The notes: generated by a model from the letters alone, not told the origin. DNA of 64,000 bases from Petrosia ficiformis (GCA_947044365.1 OX345636.1:7460001-7524000); one strand, 5' to 3'; shown: positions 18,569 to 30,115, numbered from the stretch's first letter. Made by a program: numbers and translations.

Positions 18569-19928
18569 ATTCTTTTTTGTATTGCTAGTTTTTATTATAA
18601 GTAGTAACATTTCCAGTCATTTATTATTACTCATGAATATTCATAAATCCAACGCCCATCCATCGCACATACATGTTATTAGAAATAACATTTAAACCAA
18701 AAAGTACACACACAAGATTGGGATGGTTTCAACTAAATTAATAGTTATAAATGCATTTCTATATACTCCTAGACTATACATACTTGTAGCTAAGGTTAAT
18801 GGAAGTGACTATAGCTTATTTAAGCTACCGTATCGACATTTGTTTTGGTTTTGATATAATATCCTTACATGTTCTTTCAATGTTTCAAAATGTACTTTTG
18901 TTTCTCTTTATTTGGGGGTGGGAAGGTGGTAAGATACTAGTTGTATTAACTTTCTTTACTCCATATTAATATGTGAGAAGAGTAAACTTTTAAAATTGTT
19001 TGTGGTTATATCAATTCCCTTGCATTTCATAATGTTTATTACCATATTAGGAGATTGTCCAAAGTTGTTTACCGGAGGTGCTAGTCGGTTTGATGTTGCT
19101 CAAGGGATACTAGGAGACTGTTGGTTAGTAGCTGCTATAACTTTGCTCACACAAGACAAGATATTGTGAATAAAGTAAAAGACTTCATGTTTTATTTTTA
19201 GTTAGGAAGGACAGGTTAACACCACTTCTGATAAATACCCCATTTAAGTTGAATGACGACCCCATATGAAAAAGATATGTAGCATAAACATTACATTTGT
19301 ATTGATGGAGTTGAAATATTTTGATGAATACAGTGGAACTTTCTCTTTATAATTAAAGAACACTTTGGACTAGAGGAAGCGTCCTTTAGTTATAGGTCAT
19401 TAATAGACAAATGTATTGTATTGGGACAAAACCAAGTGTCTTTAGTATGGAGGTATCCTAAATACCATTCCTTTTTCGTGGTTCTAATGGTTACTGTCAT
19501 AAAATCATGGCTGTTTCTAAGTAACTAGTATAAAACTCCATTTAATTAGATATTGTGATTATCAACACATTCTAGGAATGTAACAAGGTATATGTTTATA
19601 GGTTTCCTTTGCTATTGAACTCTTGTCATATCAAATGACCCTATACTCTCCATTCTATGACATGAAGTCATATAAGCTTGGATCATTTAATTAAATTCCA
19701 TTCCAGTTAACAAAATTCGATTGGTAATTCACAGGGGAAGTCACAAAATAATTATATATTTATATACATGTAGTCTCGTATGGTATAAGAAATATGTTAG
19801 GAGTACTGGCATTTGTGGGTTTACTATTGAAGTTATGCAATACTGAGCAGAACATGCCGTGTTGCATAAGTACATGTAGGAGTACTGGGTCTAGCTCTAT
19901 CCCTAAAATGGGCCTGTATCATACTCCT

Positions 19929-20262
19929 CAGTGTACATTATGAGCCTATATTATACACCTCAGTGTACATTATGGGTCTATATTATACACCTCAGTGTAC
20001 ATTATGGACCTACATTATACACCTCAGTGTACATTATGGGCCTATATTATACACCTCAGTGTACATTATGGACCTATATTATACACCTCAGTGTACATTA
20101 TGGGCCTATATTATACACCTCAGTGTACATTATGGACCTATATTATACACCTCAGTGTACATTATGGGCCTATATTATACACCTCAGTGTACATTATGGG
20201 TCTATATTATACACCTCAGTGTACATTATGGGTCTATATTATACACCTCAGTGTACATTGTG
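19929..20262. repeat. 32-bp minisatellite, about ten copies
   Basis: The unit includes cctcagtgtacattatgggc. It lies in a calpain intron. Its long open frames in three registers come from the stop-free unit. Confidence 0.95.
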
Positions 20263-20737
20263 TGTGTCAGAGGACATCTTGAAAACTGATGTGATCTAAC
20301 AAAACAAGGCATAAATGTTAGAGTAGGATGTTTTTGTTCACACTCAAGCATGGAATTATTGTATTCTGTGGTTTATATAAACACATTAGTACATTTATGT
20401 AATATAATATCCTTATGTGAAGTGACAACCCAAAATTCTATATTGGCAGAAATTAGATGACTTGTCAGTATTCCTTTTGTAATCCACCTCCTCTTCCTTA
20501 TAGGTTACACTTACGGATCAGGGATGGGGGTATGGAGGTTCTGGTTTATTTCATTTTAAATTTGGCATTTTGTGAATGGATTGATTTAGTGATTGACGAT
20601 CGTCTTCCAACACACAATGGAAACTCATCTTCATACATTCTGAAGATGATAATGAATTTTGGAGCACTCTATTAGAAAAGGCTTATGCTAAGTATATTTA
20701 GTTGTGTGATTATATATATATATATATATATACAGTA

Positions 20738-20910
20738 TGGTGTTGCTTTAGTTAACTATAACTAAATTACATGTTTGTTGTAATAATAACTAAAAATGTG
20801 CACTTTTAGTTACGTAGTTAACACCCTTTTAGTCAGCCTAATATTGTTTTAGTTAATTAACTATAACTATAATTAAATTGTGAGAAACTACTAGAAGTGA
20901 AACAACACTA
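20738..20910. mobile_element. hAT-like MITE, TGTTGTTTTAGT family
   Basis: Left end TGGTGTTGCTTTAGTTAACT, right end GAAACAACACTA; the inside is rich in taactaaaa, as in the copies at 16671 and 51465. No clear target duplication. It is intronic in the calpain. Confidence 0.5.
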
Positions 20911-20959
20911 ATATACACATGTACTTGTTCATGTATGTCTTATTCATTATCTATCCGTT

Positions 20960-21425
20960 CATCTAACCTCACCTCCTTCATCCACCCATCATTCATCAAC
21001 CCATTGATTTGTTATTCATCCAATCATCTATTCATTAATCCATTCATTCATCCACTCACCCTCCAGTATTCAATCATCATTCATTCATCCACTCACCCTC
21101 CAGTATTCATCATTCATTCATCCACTCACCCTCCAGTATTCAATCATCATTCATTCATCCACTCACCCTCCAGTATTCAATCATCATTCATTCATCCACT
21201 CACCCTCCAGTATTCGATCATCATTCATTCATCTATGTTTCTATTCATCTTTTTTTATTTATCTCTCCATCCATCCATCTATTTATCCATAGATCCACCT
21301 TTTCATTCATCAATTTTATCTATCCATTCATCCATTTATTCACTCATTCATTCATCCATCCATCTATCTCTCTATTTATCCATCCAATGCGTCCATCCAT
21401 CTATTACTAATTCATTTATCTATCT
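20960..21425. repeat. 37-bp minisatellite within ATTC/CATC-rich simple sequence
   Basis: About five copies of a unit with actcaccctccagtattca (about 21050-21225), then degenerate atcc/attc repeats to 21425, immediately before a calpain exon. Confidence 0.85.
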
Positions 21426-21904
21426 ACATGTAGATTCTACGATGGTTACGAGTCTCTGAAAGGAGGCAAGACTTCAGAACCAATGACTGATTTCACAGGG
21501 GGTATGGTTGAGAGTTACAAGCTACAAGATAGTCATCCAGATCTGTTTGGTAATATATTGCGTAGTTCATCATGCTCCTCTCTCATGAACTGTTCCATTG
21601 AAGTAAAACAAAGTAAAAAGTAGCTCTTCTTTTTCACCATGTATTTCTCTTTTTTTAGGCTACTGGACGAGAGGATGTAGAGGCAAAGCTTGCTTCAGGT
21701 GTGATCAAGGGACACGCCTATTCTGTTACTGGAGTAACAACAGTAATGAAGATGTTGTTATTAAAAAACTGAAATCTATATACTTATTATGCTATGTAGG
21801 TGACTGTGAGTGGAAAAACTGTGAATCTACTTCGAATTTGTAACCCATAGGGACAAAAAGAGTGAAATGGAGACTGGAGTGACAAGTAAGTGTATGCACA
21901 TGTT

Positions 21905-22643
21905 TTCATTTACTACATAGTACAAGTGCTCATACATGTACATATGTGTATAATTATGTACATGCACTGGTGTACTTGTGTGTTCATAGGTATGTACTAC
22001 ATACATGTAGTACAAGTACTCATATATGTACATAATTATGTGAATAATTATGTACTAGTGTGTTCATAGCTATGTACTACACATTACAAGTACTCATACA
22101 TGTACATATGTGTATAATTATGTACTAGTGTACTTGTGTGTTCATAGGTATGTACTACACAGTACAAGTACTCGTACATGTACATATGTATATAATTATG
22201 TACATGCACTGGTGTACTTGTGTGTTCATAGCTATGTACTACACATTACAAGTACTCATATATGTACATATGTGTATAATTATGTACTAGTGTACTTGTG
22301 TGTTCATAGCTATGTACTACACAGTACAAGTACTCGTACATGTACATATGTATATAATTATGTACATGCACTGGTGTACTTGTGTGTTCATAGCTATGTA
22401 CTACACATTACAAGTACTCATATATGTACATATGTGTATAATTATGTACTAGTGTACTTGTGTGTTCATAGCTATGTACTACACAGTACAAGTACTCATA
22501 CATGTACATATGTGTATAATTATGTACTAGTGTACTTGTGTGTTCATAGTTATGTACTACACAGTAGAAGTACTCATACATGTACATATGTGTATAATTA
22601 TGTACTAGTGTACTTGTGTGTTCATAGCTATGTACTACACAGT
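21905..22643. repeat. 78-bp minisatellite, segment 1
   Basis: The unit runs from acaagtactcatacatgtac through gtgtataattatgtactag to tacacagt. It continues at 23308-23610 and 26450-27030, so one array was cut by two insertions. Open frames on both strands are unit artefacts. Confidence 0.95.
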
Positions 22644-22654
22644 GCAAGTACTCA

Positions 22655-23307
22655 AGGTTTCCTCCAAAGCGCGTTATGCGCGCTGTTTAACGCACTTTTA
22701 CTCAAAACAGGAAGCCACACCCATCATTAACATCTGTTAAGTTACAGTATATTGTGTCTTTACGTTTCGTTTTGTAGTATGACTGTTCTATGTTCCGTAG
22801 TACGCTAAATCCTCATCAAAAGTCAGTTTAAATATTGATAGATCGTAAAAACGGTATACGAAACGGTTTATATAACGGAAAATTTGACCGTCAAGGAAGT
22901 GCTTCACATTTTTAAAACTGAACTTCAGTATTTGTCTACACACTCACCAGTCCTTATGCTAACTTCGAAGCAAGCTTCAAGCCTTTCCTACATTTTTGTA
23001 ACATCTATGAAGGCAGGAGAGTTTGATACAACTCGACCGTCTTTAGCGGTCACGCCCATCTTTGTCAAGACAATCGTTTTGCTATTTCCACATGGAATAA
23101 AGAACTATGACTGCAGGCGAAGTTGGACAGAACCTTAACCTTCTAGAATATCAACTTTGTTTAGGTCTGAATTCTTCTGAAGGAATGTAGCGGTAAAATC
23201 TTGGCCATTTGGCTAGTTAACCACGCCCACATTTCAGATTAAATAACTAGCCACACCCACATACCACACCCACTTGAGCACTAAGACAAATTTCTGGAGG
23301 AAACCCT
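22655..23307. mobile_element. 653-bp MITE with an 11-bp target duplication
   Basis: Ends AGGTTTCCTCCA and TGGAGGAAACCCT are inverted repeats (one-base difference). GCAAGTACTCA stands directly before (22644-22654) and after (23308-23318), an 11-bp duplication of minisatellite sequence. A duplication of 9-11 bp is typical of Mutator-like elements, but no transposase is present. Internally it is richer in CG (gcgttatgcgcgc) than its surroundings. Confidence 0.8.
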
Positions 23308-23610
23308 GCAAGTACTCATACATGTACATATGTGTATAATTATGTACTTGTGTGTTCATAGCTATGTACTACACAGTACAAGTACTCATACATGTACATA
23401 TGTGTATAATTATGTACTAGTGTACTTGTGTGTTCATAGGTATGTACTACACAGTATAAGTACTCATACATGTACATATGTGTATAAGTATGTACTAGTG
23501 TACTTGTGTGTTCATAGGTATGTACTACACAGTACAAGTACTCATACATGTACATATGTGTATAATTATGTACTAGTGTACTTGTGTGTTCATAGTTATG
23601 TACTGCACAG
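23308..23610. repeat. 78-bp minisatellite, segment 2
   Basis: Same unit as 21905-22643, ending near gttatgtactgcacagtg, where the second insertion starts. Confidence 0.9.
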
Positions 23611-23616
23611 TGTACA

Positions 23617-24030
23617 TAGAGTAAAGAGTCAATTATCGGACACCACCCATACTGGGGTGCTATAGTGCTCTCTCTACCACTGCAACTGGAATTACTACAC
23701 CATAGTAAGACAGTATACTAAATAATATCTCTGCATACCAAGTTTCATGACGATCGCTTGCTTGGTCTTAGAGTTATAAGCTTGCAAAAATGAAATTTGG
23801 ACTCGCCTATGATCGGAAAAATTAATATATTGACGGACAGCTATCCATACGTCTTATAGAACTGCTGGAAATAAATGGTTACTGTACCATAAGCTGCAAC
23901 AACATCTACTCTAAAACCAAACCTCGTCTCTTTAAGTTGCTTGACTGATTTTTTGTATTCAACTATCTGGGGCATTCTGAGCAATCAATAATCGGCCACG
24001 CCTTTTTGTAAATAGTACAGTGTTTAATTG
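23617..24030. other. left part of the insertion, repeat-derived
   Basis: The phrases tcaattatcggacaccacc (about 23630) and tcaataatcggccacgcc (about 23985) are near-copies in the same orientation. Between them is ccaagtttcatgacgatcgc, a phrase typical of dispersed repeats. No gene seen. Confidence 0.4.
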
Positions 24031-24145
24031 GATGTATAATTTTTTAGAATTTTTTGGTGACCAATAAAATTATAAGAATTTATTATTTCCAACTGAACTC
24101 TATACTAATTACAAAAATGTGTGCATAAATGTACATGTATATAAG

Positions 24146-24711
24146 TCAACTCACAGTCAATATATCCATTTGTTCTGTTTGAGTGGCCTTGTTTTCAACA
24201 CACACTTCCGTTGTTTGAACACACTCAACTTTTAAAGGTGATGGTAAACTAAAAAGATCATCAGAAAAAACATCGTAATTGATATTTTTGTCAATTTCTT
24301 CAGGTATGATGTTAGTAGTAGATCCCAGAGAGATGATAAAGCTGTCGGGGTCTTCTTTGTCTCGTTTATTAGATACCAGTATTATAATTACAGGTATAAA
24401 TAAACTATTATAATATTATTTATTATAGTATTATAACACTTACTGCTTTCTTTGAGTTCGTCTTTGCTGTCTTTTCAATAATCTTTGAGTTTGTCTTCAC
24501 TGTTGAGCTTCCACTTCCTTTGCCTGTCTGTACCTTATAAAACTGCTTTCCACTCCTTTGCTCTGCTGTTTTTCTTTTTCGTGAATTGCACATTAACCGT
24601 CTGACCAACTGATAAATCCCCTTTCTCTATAACAAATCGCCTTTCTACAAAATCCTTCGTATTTTTGTACTTTCCTTCGTCTGTCCATCTCAGAAGTACT
24701 GTATTTGGCAT
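24146..24711 (-). pseudogene. small unrecognised gene inside the insertion
   Basis: From ATG at 24711 the minus frame reads MPNTVLLRWTDEGKYKNTK, then FVIEKGDLSVGQTVNVQF to a TAA at KEWKAVL. A one-base shift just there restores a basic, Lys/Ser-rich stretch (KVQTGKGSGSSTVKTNSK) ending at a good donor (GCA|GTAAGT, intron from 24443). A later open segment reads DKEDPDSFIISLGSTTNIIP and ends NKATQTEQMDILTVS, TGA at 24148-24146; its acceptor is unclear. The layout (small N-terminal fold, basic linker, acidic tail) is reminiscent of proteins carried by DNA transposons, but I do not recognise it. It lies on the same strand as the Tc1-like relic and may belong to the same or a nested element. Confidence 0.45.
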
Positions 24712-25085
24712 TCTGTCTCTTTCAGAGCAAGCTTTCTGCTGTATAGTTGTTCGTTACTTTAGAGCAAGCTTTTATAACAGTAATTTGAAAAACAGTCCAA
24801 AAAAGTGTTACTGTATAAGCGGTCTTCGTCAAAGCAATGCATCTCTCTCTCTCCTGGGACGAGCGGTCTTCATCAAAGCAGTCAGTCAATTGACTCATGT
24901 GAGGCTTCAGGACCGATTAGTAATTATTACACAAAAACTAACATGACAGTAAAACTAATACATAATTACAATTATTATAATTATTTAAAAAAAATTAATA
25001 ATAATTATTATAGACTTAAAATTAATAGTAATGTAAATAATAGTACAAGTAGAAGTATACATGTATGTACAAATCTAAAAATTAA

Positions 25086-25988
25086 TTAAAATCCAGATGC
25101 AGCTCCTTTCTTCTCTATAACAACTGGCATTACTCGTTGTATATGATTTATGTATCGCGTACAAACATTTGGTGTCATGGTCTTCCAAATCTCTTTTATT
25201 CCTTCTACCAGTTCTTCTTGGTTGCTTGGCTTAACTCGATCCCTTGAGTATGTTTTCATACTACCCCAAACATGTTCAATAGGGTTAAGGTCTGGGCTCT
25301 CTGGTGGGCTTCACCACCAATTAATACCACAGTCAACAAAAAAGTTCTTTGCATAGCTCGAGGTGTGCTTTGGATCGTTGTCCTGAAAACATCGATGGCT
25401 TTTTGGGTAAGATGTTTTAATGAAAGGAAGCAGAGAGTGTTCTAGAATTTTAGTGTACTTGGTAGCAATCAGTTTGCCATCAAATATAACAACTTTTGTT
25501 GCCCCTCTTTTTGAAATTCCTGCCCACATGTGTACTTTTAAGGTATGCTTAGGCTTGGGCTTCAATTTTCTTGGTTGACTTTTTTTGTCAAAGGAGTGTC
25601 GACTGTGGCGTTCTATTTGAACGGATGATTCGTCTGAAAAGATGACATTATCAAACTGTTCCTTTTTGTCTACGTACTTGATCCCTCGTCCACTCTAACC
25701 TTTTTTCCATATTAACATTACGTATCAGTTGGCAATACGGAGGTGGTGTCTTGGTCCACCCTAGATTTAAGTGTTGACATACAATAGTTGCATTTGAGAC
25801 TTTCAAATTAGGAAATTCCAATCTCATCAGTTTAGCAAGGTCTCGGGTAGTTAGCTCATCGTTCTCTGACATTCTCTCATCTATTTCTACATGTTCCTGC
25901 TGAAGTATGGACGGCCGACCACTCCTTGGACAATCTTCAACTGATCCAGTCAACAGATATCTCTCAATTGTGTTAGTCACAGTTTGTC

Positions 25989-26043
<55 letters not shown>

Positions 26044-26223
26044 TACTTACAGATATACAAATACAACTATAAAACAGAAGACAGTGAAACATAATTTTAA
26101 AAATGCCTGGTTGTCTTTATTCCTTCTCGAAAAATGATGCGTTCAATAGTAGTAGCAGAAGCAGTTCTTCCAGAACACTCATAGATATTCTTAATTCTTT
26201 CTCTTTCATAGCTTCCAAGAGGC
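25086..26223 (-). pseudogene. Tc1/mariner-type transposase, broken
   Basis: An N-terminal piece starts at ATG 26223 (MPLGSYERERIKNIYECSGR) and reaches REGIKTTR; the frame resumes after the (TAA)n tract as QTVTNTIERYLLTGSVEDCP and RSGRP, a typical helix-turn-helix and linker. The gap (about 26116-25982) could be an intron with a non-canonical donor, or an insertion. The catalytic part follows: VIFSDESSV (first Asp region), MWAGISKRGATKVVIF, FQDNDPKHTS (second Asp), SPDLNPIEHVWGSMK (Glu), ending at TAA 25086. The spacing fits DD34E Tc1 enzymes. Damage: a one-base frameshift near 25665 and an in-frame TGA after INWW near 25310. Such transposases cut and paste their element into TA sites. No matching terminal inverted repeats were found by eye. 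Confidence 0.85.
25989..26042. repeat. (TAA)n microsatellite
   Basis: About 18 ATA/TAA units within the Tc1-like transposase, between its N-terminal piece and the rest. Confidence 0.95.
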
Positions 26224-26449
26224 ATCTTCAATGACAATGGAACCGTGAATCAAAAGAGAAAGGTAAGCCTTCTGTTTCTTCTCGCTTGAAACTTTCACGT
26301 GGTTCTAGATTATCACGTGCGCGTTACATGCCAAATTTCGAACGCATGTGTGCGTGCGCACGCGATTATCTACGCGTTATTTTCATTTCGCTTGCCCGTT
26401 ATCTCTCTCTTGCACATACGTTTTTCGTGCACGCGTAATTTTTTTAATA

Positions 26450-27030
26450 TGTACTGTATGTGTATAATTATATACATGTACTAGTGTACTTGTGTGTTCT
26501 TAGGTATGTACTACACAGTACAAGTACTCATACATGTACATATGTGTATAATTATGTACTAGTGTACTTGTGTGTTCATAGGTATGTACTACACAGTACA
26601 AGTACAAGTACTCATACATGTACATATGTGTATAATTATGTGCTAGTGTACTTGTGTGTTCATAGCTATGTACTACACAGTACAAGTACTCATACATGTA
26701 CATATGTGTATAATTATCTACTAGTGTACTTGTGTGTTCATAGCTATGTACTACACAGTACAAGTACTCATACATGTACATATGTGTATAATTATGTACT
26801 AGTGTAGTTGTGTGTTAATAGGTATGTACTACACAGTATAAGTACTCATACATGTACATATGTGTATAATTATGTACTAGTGTACTTGTGTGTTCGTAGG
26901 TATGTACTACACAGTACAAGTACTCATACATGTACATGTACATGTGTGTATAATTAAGTACTAGTGTACTTGTGTGTTCATAGGTATGTACTACACAGTA
27001 TAAGTACAAGTAGTCACATGTGTACATGTA
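26450..27030. repeat. 78-bp minisatellite, segment 3
   Basis: Same unit as 21905-22643, with small expansions (extra acaagt or acatgt). It ends just before the calpain exon at 27062. Confidence 0.95.
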
Positions 27031-27510
27031 CATATGTGGATTCCTATTTTGTATATTATAGTTCTCCAACATGGAAGCAATTACCAGCTGCTAAGCATCG
27101 TGAACTCCAGGAAGATGGAATGAAAGAGGATGGAGAGTTTTGGATGAGTTATGAAGATTTTATCAAACACTTTACAGACTCTGAGATGTGTTCTGTTTGT
27201 ATTGACCAATTGTATTAAGATGAAAAGAGTGAGGACATAGAACAATCACAGATTTAATAATATGTGTGTAGTCATTCATAAATAGACAGACAAATAGACA
27301 GACAAGTATACATACAGTTATGAATAAAGATACAGACACGAGTGAGACAAAACTGATGTTTTTAGACATGAATAGAACAAACGAAGGAATGCTTCGCTAA
27401 TCTTGTCTACATTGACAAAGGAAGGTAGTGATTATATTGAAGACACACTCACAAGAGAAGTTCAATATGTTGCTCTATCTGTATTAACTGATAACAGTAT
27501 TTATATTAGT

Positions 27511-27830
27511 GCTGGGAATCAGTAGAGACATCAATATCGATTATTAGCACACCCAATATCGATTCATTATCGATAATATCAGAAGAAGTAATTAATTACT
27601 TGACAGGAAAGACCCTCCACTAATTGGCATGAAATACATAATTTTGGTATCATGTACTAAATATAAAACCAGTTGTAAGTTAAGTTACTAGGATGTTTTT
27701 AAAAAAACAAATGCCTTGTACTGAATGCACATGTGCATAAGTACAAATTGATATCTGGTCATGATATCAATTATTCCTAAATATGCTATATCGATAATGA
27801 TTATTGATATTTTGATTATCGAGTTCCAGC
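27511..27830. mobile_element. possible hAT-like MITE rich in ATCGAT
   Basis: AGTGCTGGGAATC at the left and GAGTTCCAGCAT at the right are rough inverted repeats around ATCGAT-rich DNA. No target duplication is seen. Confidence 0.35.
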
Positions 27831-27949
27831 ATGAATACGAATTATTAATATTGATAAAGAAACCATATCTGTGTAACACTAGACATGATAATACATCAGT
27901 GTCACTAACAGTATAGGACACTCTATCTTTTCATGTATATACAACTCTG

Positions 27950-28470
27950 TGTAACTGTGTTAGTGTAAAACAGTAACTCAGTATAATGGAGAACACTTGT
28001 ATAACTGTGTGTTAGTGTAAAACAGTAACTCACTTGTTAGTATAATGGAGAACACTTGTATAACTGTGTGTTAGTGTAAAACAGTAACTCACTTGTTAGT
28101 ATGATGGAGAACACTTGTATAACTGTGTGTTAGTGTAAAACAGTAACTCACTTGTTAGTATGATGGAGAACACTTGTATAACTGTGTGTTAGTGTAAAAC
28201 AGTAACTCACTTGTTAGTATAATGGAGAACACTTGTATAACTGTGTGTTAGTGTAAAACAGTAACTCACTTGTTAGTATGATGGAGAACACTTGTATAAC
28301 TGTGTGTTAGTGTAAAACAGTAACTCACTTGTTAGTATGATGGAGAACACTTGTATAACTGTGTGTTAGTGTAAAACAGTAACTCACTTGTTAGTATGAT
28401 GGAGAACACTTGTATAACTGTGTGTTAGTGTAAAACAGTAACTCACTTGATAGTACAATGGATAACACTG
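27950..28470. repeat. 59-bp minisatellite, about eight copies
   Basis: The unit includes gtgtgttagtgtaaaacagt and gatggagaacacttgtataa; the last copy is diverged. Confidence 0.95.
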
Positions 28471-28869
28471 TATGACAGTGTGTGACAGTGTAAAACAGTC
28501 ACTACTTTGATGTCTGTACTGTTTTCAACCAACCACATTGAATCATTCAGATGATGATCATATACAAAGCTTACTATAATATTGAATTACTTGTTATTAG
28601 CATTGTTTTAACATGGGCTAAAATAAGTGTGCATATATGAGTAATGATACTTGAATTCCTTCCTCATTAATACAAAATACTCACAAAGTCTTTAGTTGAG
28701 TACATTGAAGTACTTTTAAGTCCTTTCATCAAAGGAGGCATTAAATACTGTCAATTTGTCATAATTGAATAAAGCTTGCAGATGTAATATATATCAAAGC
28801 GGAATGGAAGTTTAACAATCTGTCAGCTACATATGAACAGCACCTAAATACCTAGTACTAATGCTTTGA

Positions 28870-29275
28870 CTTCAGTACTTCTCAGCTAGAAGCATTCGTA
28901 CCTGTACTTCTCAAATGTACATACATGTACTTGAGTACATTTTCACTAGTAGAACTTGTACTTGTGCCTGTACTCAAATGTACTTGTACATTTACTTGAG
29001 TACATTTTAACTAGTAGAATTTCTACTTGTGCTTGTACTCAAATGTACATGTACATGTACTTGAGTACATTTTAACTAGTAGAACTTGTACTTGTGCTTG
29101 TACTCAAATGTACTTGTACATTTTCACTAGTAGAACTTGTACTTGTGCTTGTACTCAAATGTACTTGTATATGTACTTGAGTACATTTTAACTAGTAGAA
29201 CTTGTACTTGTGCTTGTACTCAAATGTACTTGTGCTTGTACTCAAATGTACTTGTACATGCAACTCTCATTTTTC
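28870..29275. repeat. 63-bp minisatellite, about six copies
   Basis: The unit includes gagtacattttaactagtag and cttgtgcttgtactcaaatg. It resembles the AAGTACTTGAGTAC-rich ends of the hAT element at 35492. A last piece recurs at 29364-29403 after a (TTTC)n tract. Confidence 0.85.
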
Positions 29276-29292
29276 ATTTTTCCATTGCCTCA

Positions 29293-29296
29293 GGTG

Positions 29297-29343
<47 letters not shown>
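29293..29343. repeat. (TTTC)n microsatellite
   Basis: About twelve tetranucleotide units inside the 63-bp minisatellite region. Confidence 0.95.
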
Positions 29344-29397
29344 ACATCTCTGATAACATCTTGTACTTGAGTACATTTTCACTAGTAGAACATGTGC

Positions 29398-29543
29398 TTG
29401 TGCTTTTAGTTATAGTTATAGTTAATTAACTAAAATAATATTAGGCTTACTAAAAGTGTTTTAGTTTTAGTTAACTAACTAAAAGTGCCTATTATACCTT
29501 TACAAGATTAGTTTTAGTTATAGAATTAACTAAAACAACACCA
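29398..29543. mobile_element. hAT-like MITE, TGTTGTTTTAGT family
   Basis: Right end AACTAAAACAACACCA; the interior taactaaaa repeats and aatattaggcttactaaaag match the copies at 20738 and 51465. The left end is blurred. Confidence 0.5.
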
Positions 29544-29574
29544 TTGTGTATATATATGTACATATTACATAGTA

Positions 29575-29870
29575 TGCTAATACGTCGTATATACAAAATA
29601 TATCACATCCAAGGACACAAAACGAGGGTATATATGACCTATTAGGATGCTACGTATATACAATATATTGTATGATGGTGACATCTCCTGCATAGTGTGC
29701 AAATGGAAGGTCTATATACAATATATAGAACTCACCACATGAAAGGGATGATATCACCATCATACTTTATATATAATTATATGTAATATATATACCATGG
29801 CTTCGAGGGCCAATATCAAGGTGCGAGGGTCTTATATTCACCATATATACCGAGAAGCCATGGTATAGCT
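29575..29870. repeat. nested inverted repeats at the left of the Crypton block
   Basis: gtatgatggtgacatc (about 29668) pairs with gatatcaccatcatac (about 29740), and tataccatggcttc (29800) pairs with gaagccatggtata (29848). Confidence 0.6.
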
Positions 29871-29970
29871 AACAGAAACATCAAAGAAGAACAGGACAAT
29901 GGACACGAGTAACAGGCTAACACAACTTACACTTTCAGCGATATGGGGCAATCAAACGAATAGTTCCTGG

Positions 29971-30115
29971 AGAAACGCCCATCTATTTGTTCTTTTTTAA
30001 AGAGACAAAGAGAGCTTATTTTCTGTGTTTACTTCTCGAACACGCTTCCTATAGCCTTCATTCTCTTTACACTTTCGGTGACTGTGCATGTGCAAAACCA
30101 TGACATCATACAGGT
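29971..30115. repeat. long direct repeat, left copy
   Basis: It begins agaaacgcccatctatttgt and runs to gcaaaaccatgacatcatac. The right copy is at 31562-31701, in the same orientation and about 80% alike by eye. Confidence 0.75.

Larger units (their letters stand above)
19051..27217 (+). pseudogene. calpain-type cysteine protease catalytic domain, damaged
   Basis: Exons by homology and splice sites: 19051-19165 (GASRFDVAQGILGDCWLVAA, catalytic Cys), 20504-20691, 21434-21602 (YESLKGGKTSEPMTDFTGG), 21659-21742 (VIKGHAYSVTGV, catalytic His), 21800-21885 (VNLLRICNP, catalytic Asn), and from 27062 (SPTWKQL, DGEFWMSYEDFIKHFTD). The junction 21885/27062 restores WSDNSPTW, a calpain hallmark. Damage: exon 20504-20691 changes frame three times, each explained by one missing base (FHFKF / WHF / [13 protein letters not shown] / [15 protein letters not shown]). 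In 21800-21885 the expected NPWGQKEWNG has TAG at 21848 and TGA at 21863 in place of the two Trp codons. The last intron exceeds 5 kb and is full of repeats. Calpains are cytosolic calcium-dependent proteases; this copy cannot encode an intact one as written. A small exon between the first two is probably missing, and neither the N-terminal nor the C-terminal domains were found. Confidence 0.85.

Noticed and set aside
18288..18695. 135-codon frame with repeated SNSSLYYYS-type units
   Set aside because: 41-bp minisatellite; three registers open.
19931..20299. Long repetitive plus-strand frames (Tyr/Thr/His-rich) in three registers
   Set aside because: Produced by a stop-free 32-bp minisatellite; 32 is not a multiple of three, so all registers stay open.
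22110..22730. 206-codon plus frame and its minus counterparts
   Set aside because: 78-bp minisatellite without stops on either strand; it crosses into a MITE, so not a gene.
29801..29861. Palindrome considered as a transcription terminator or regulatory site
   Set aside because: Better explained as part of nested inverted repeats of a mobile element; no gene ends there.
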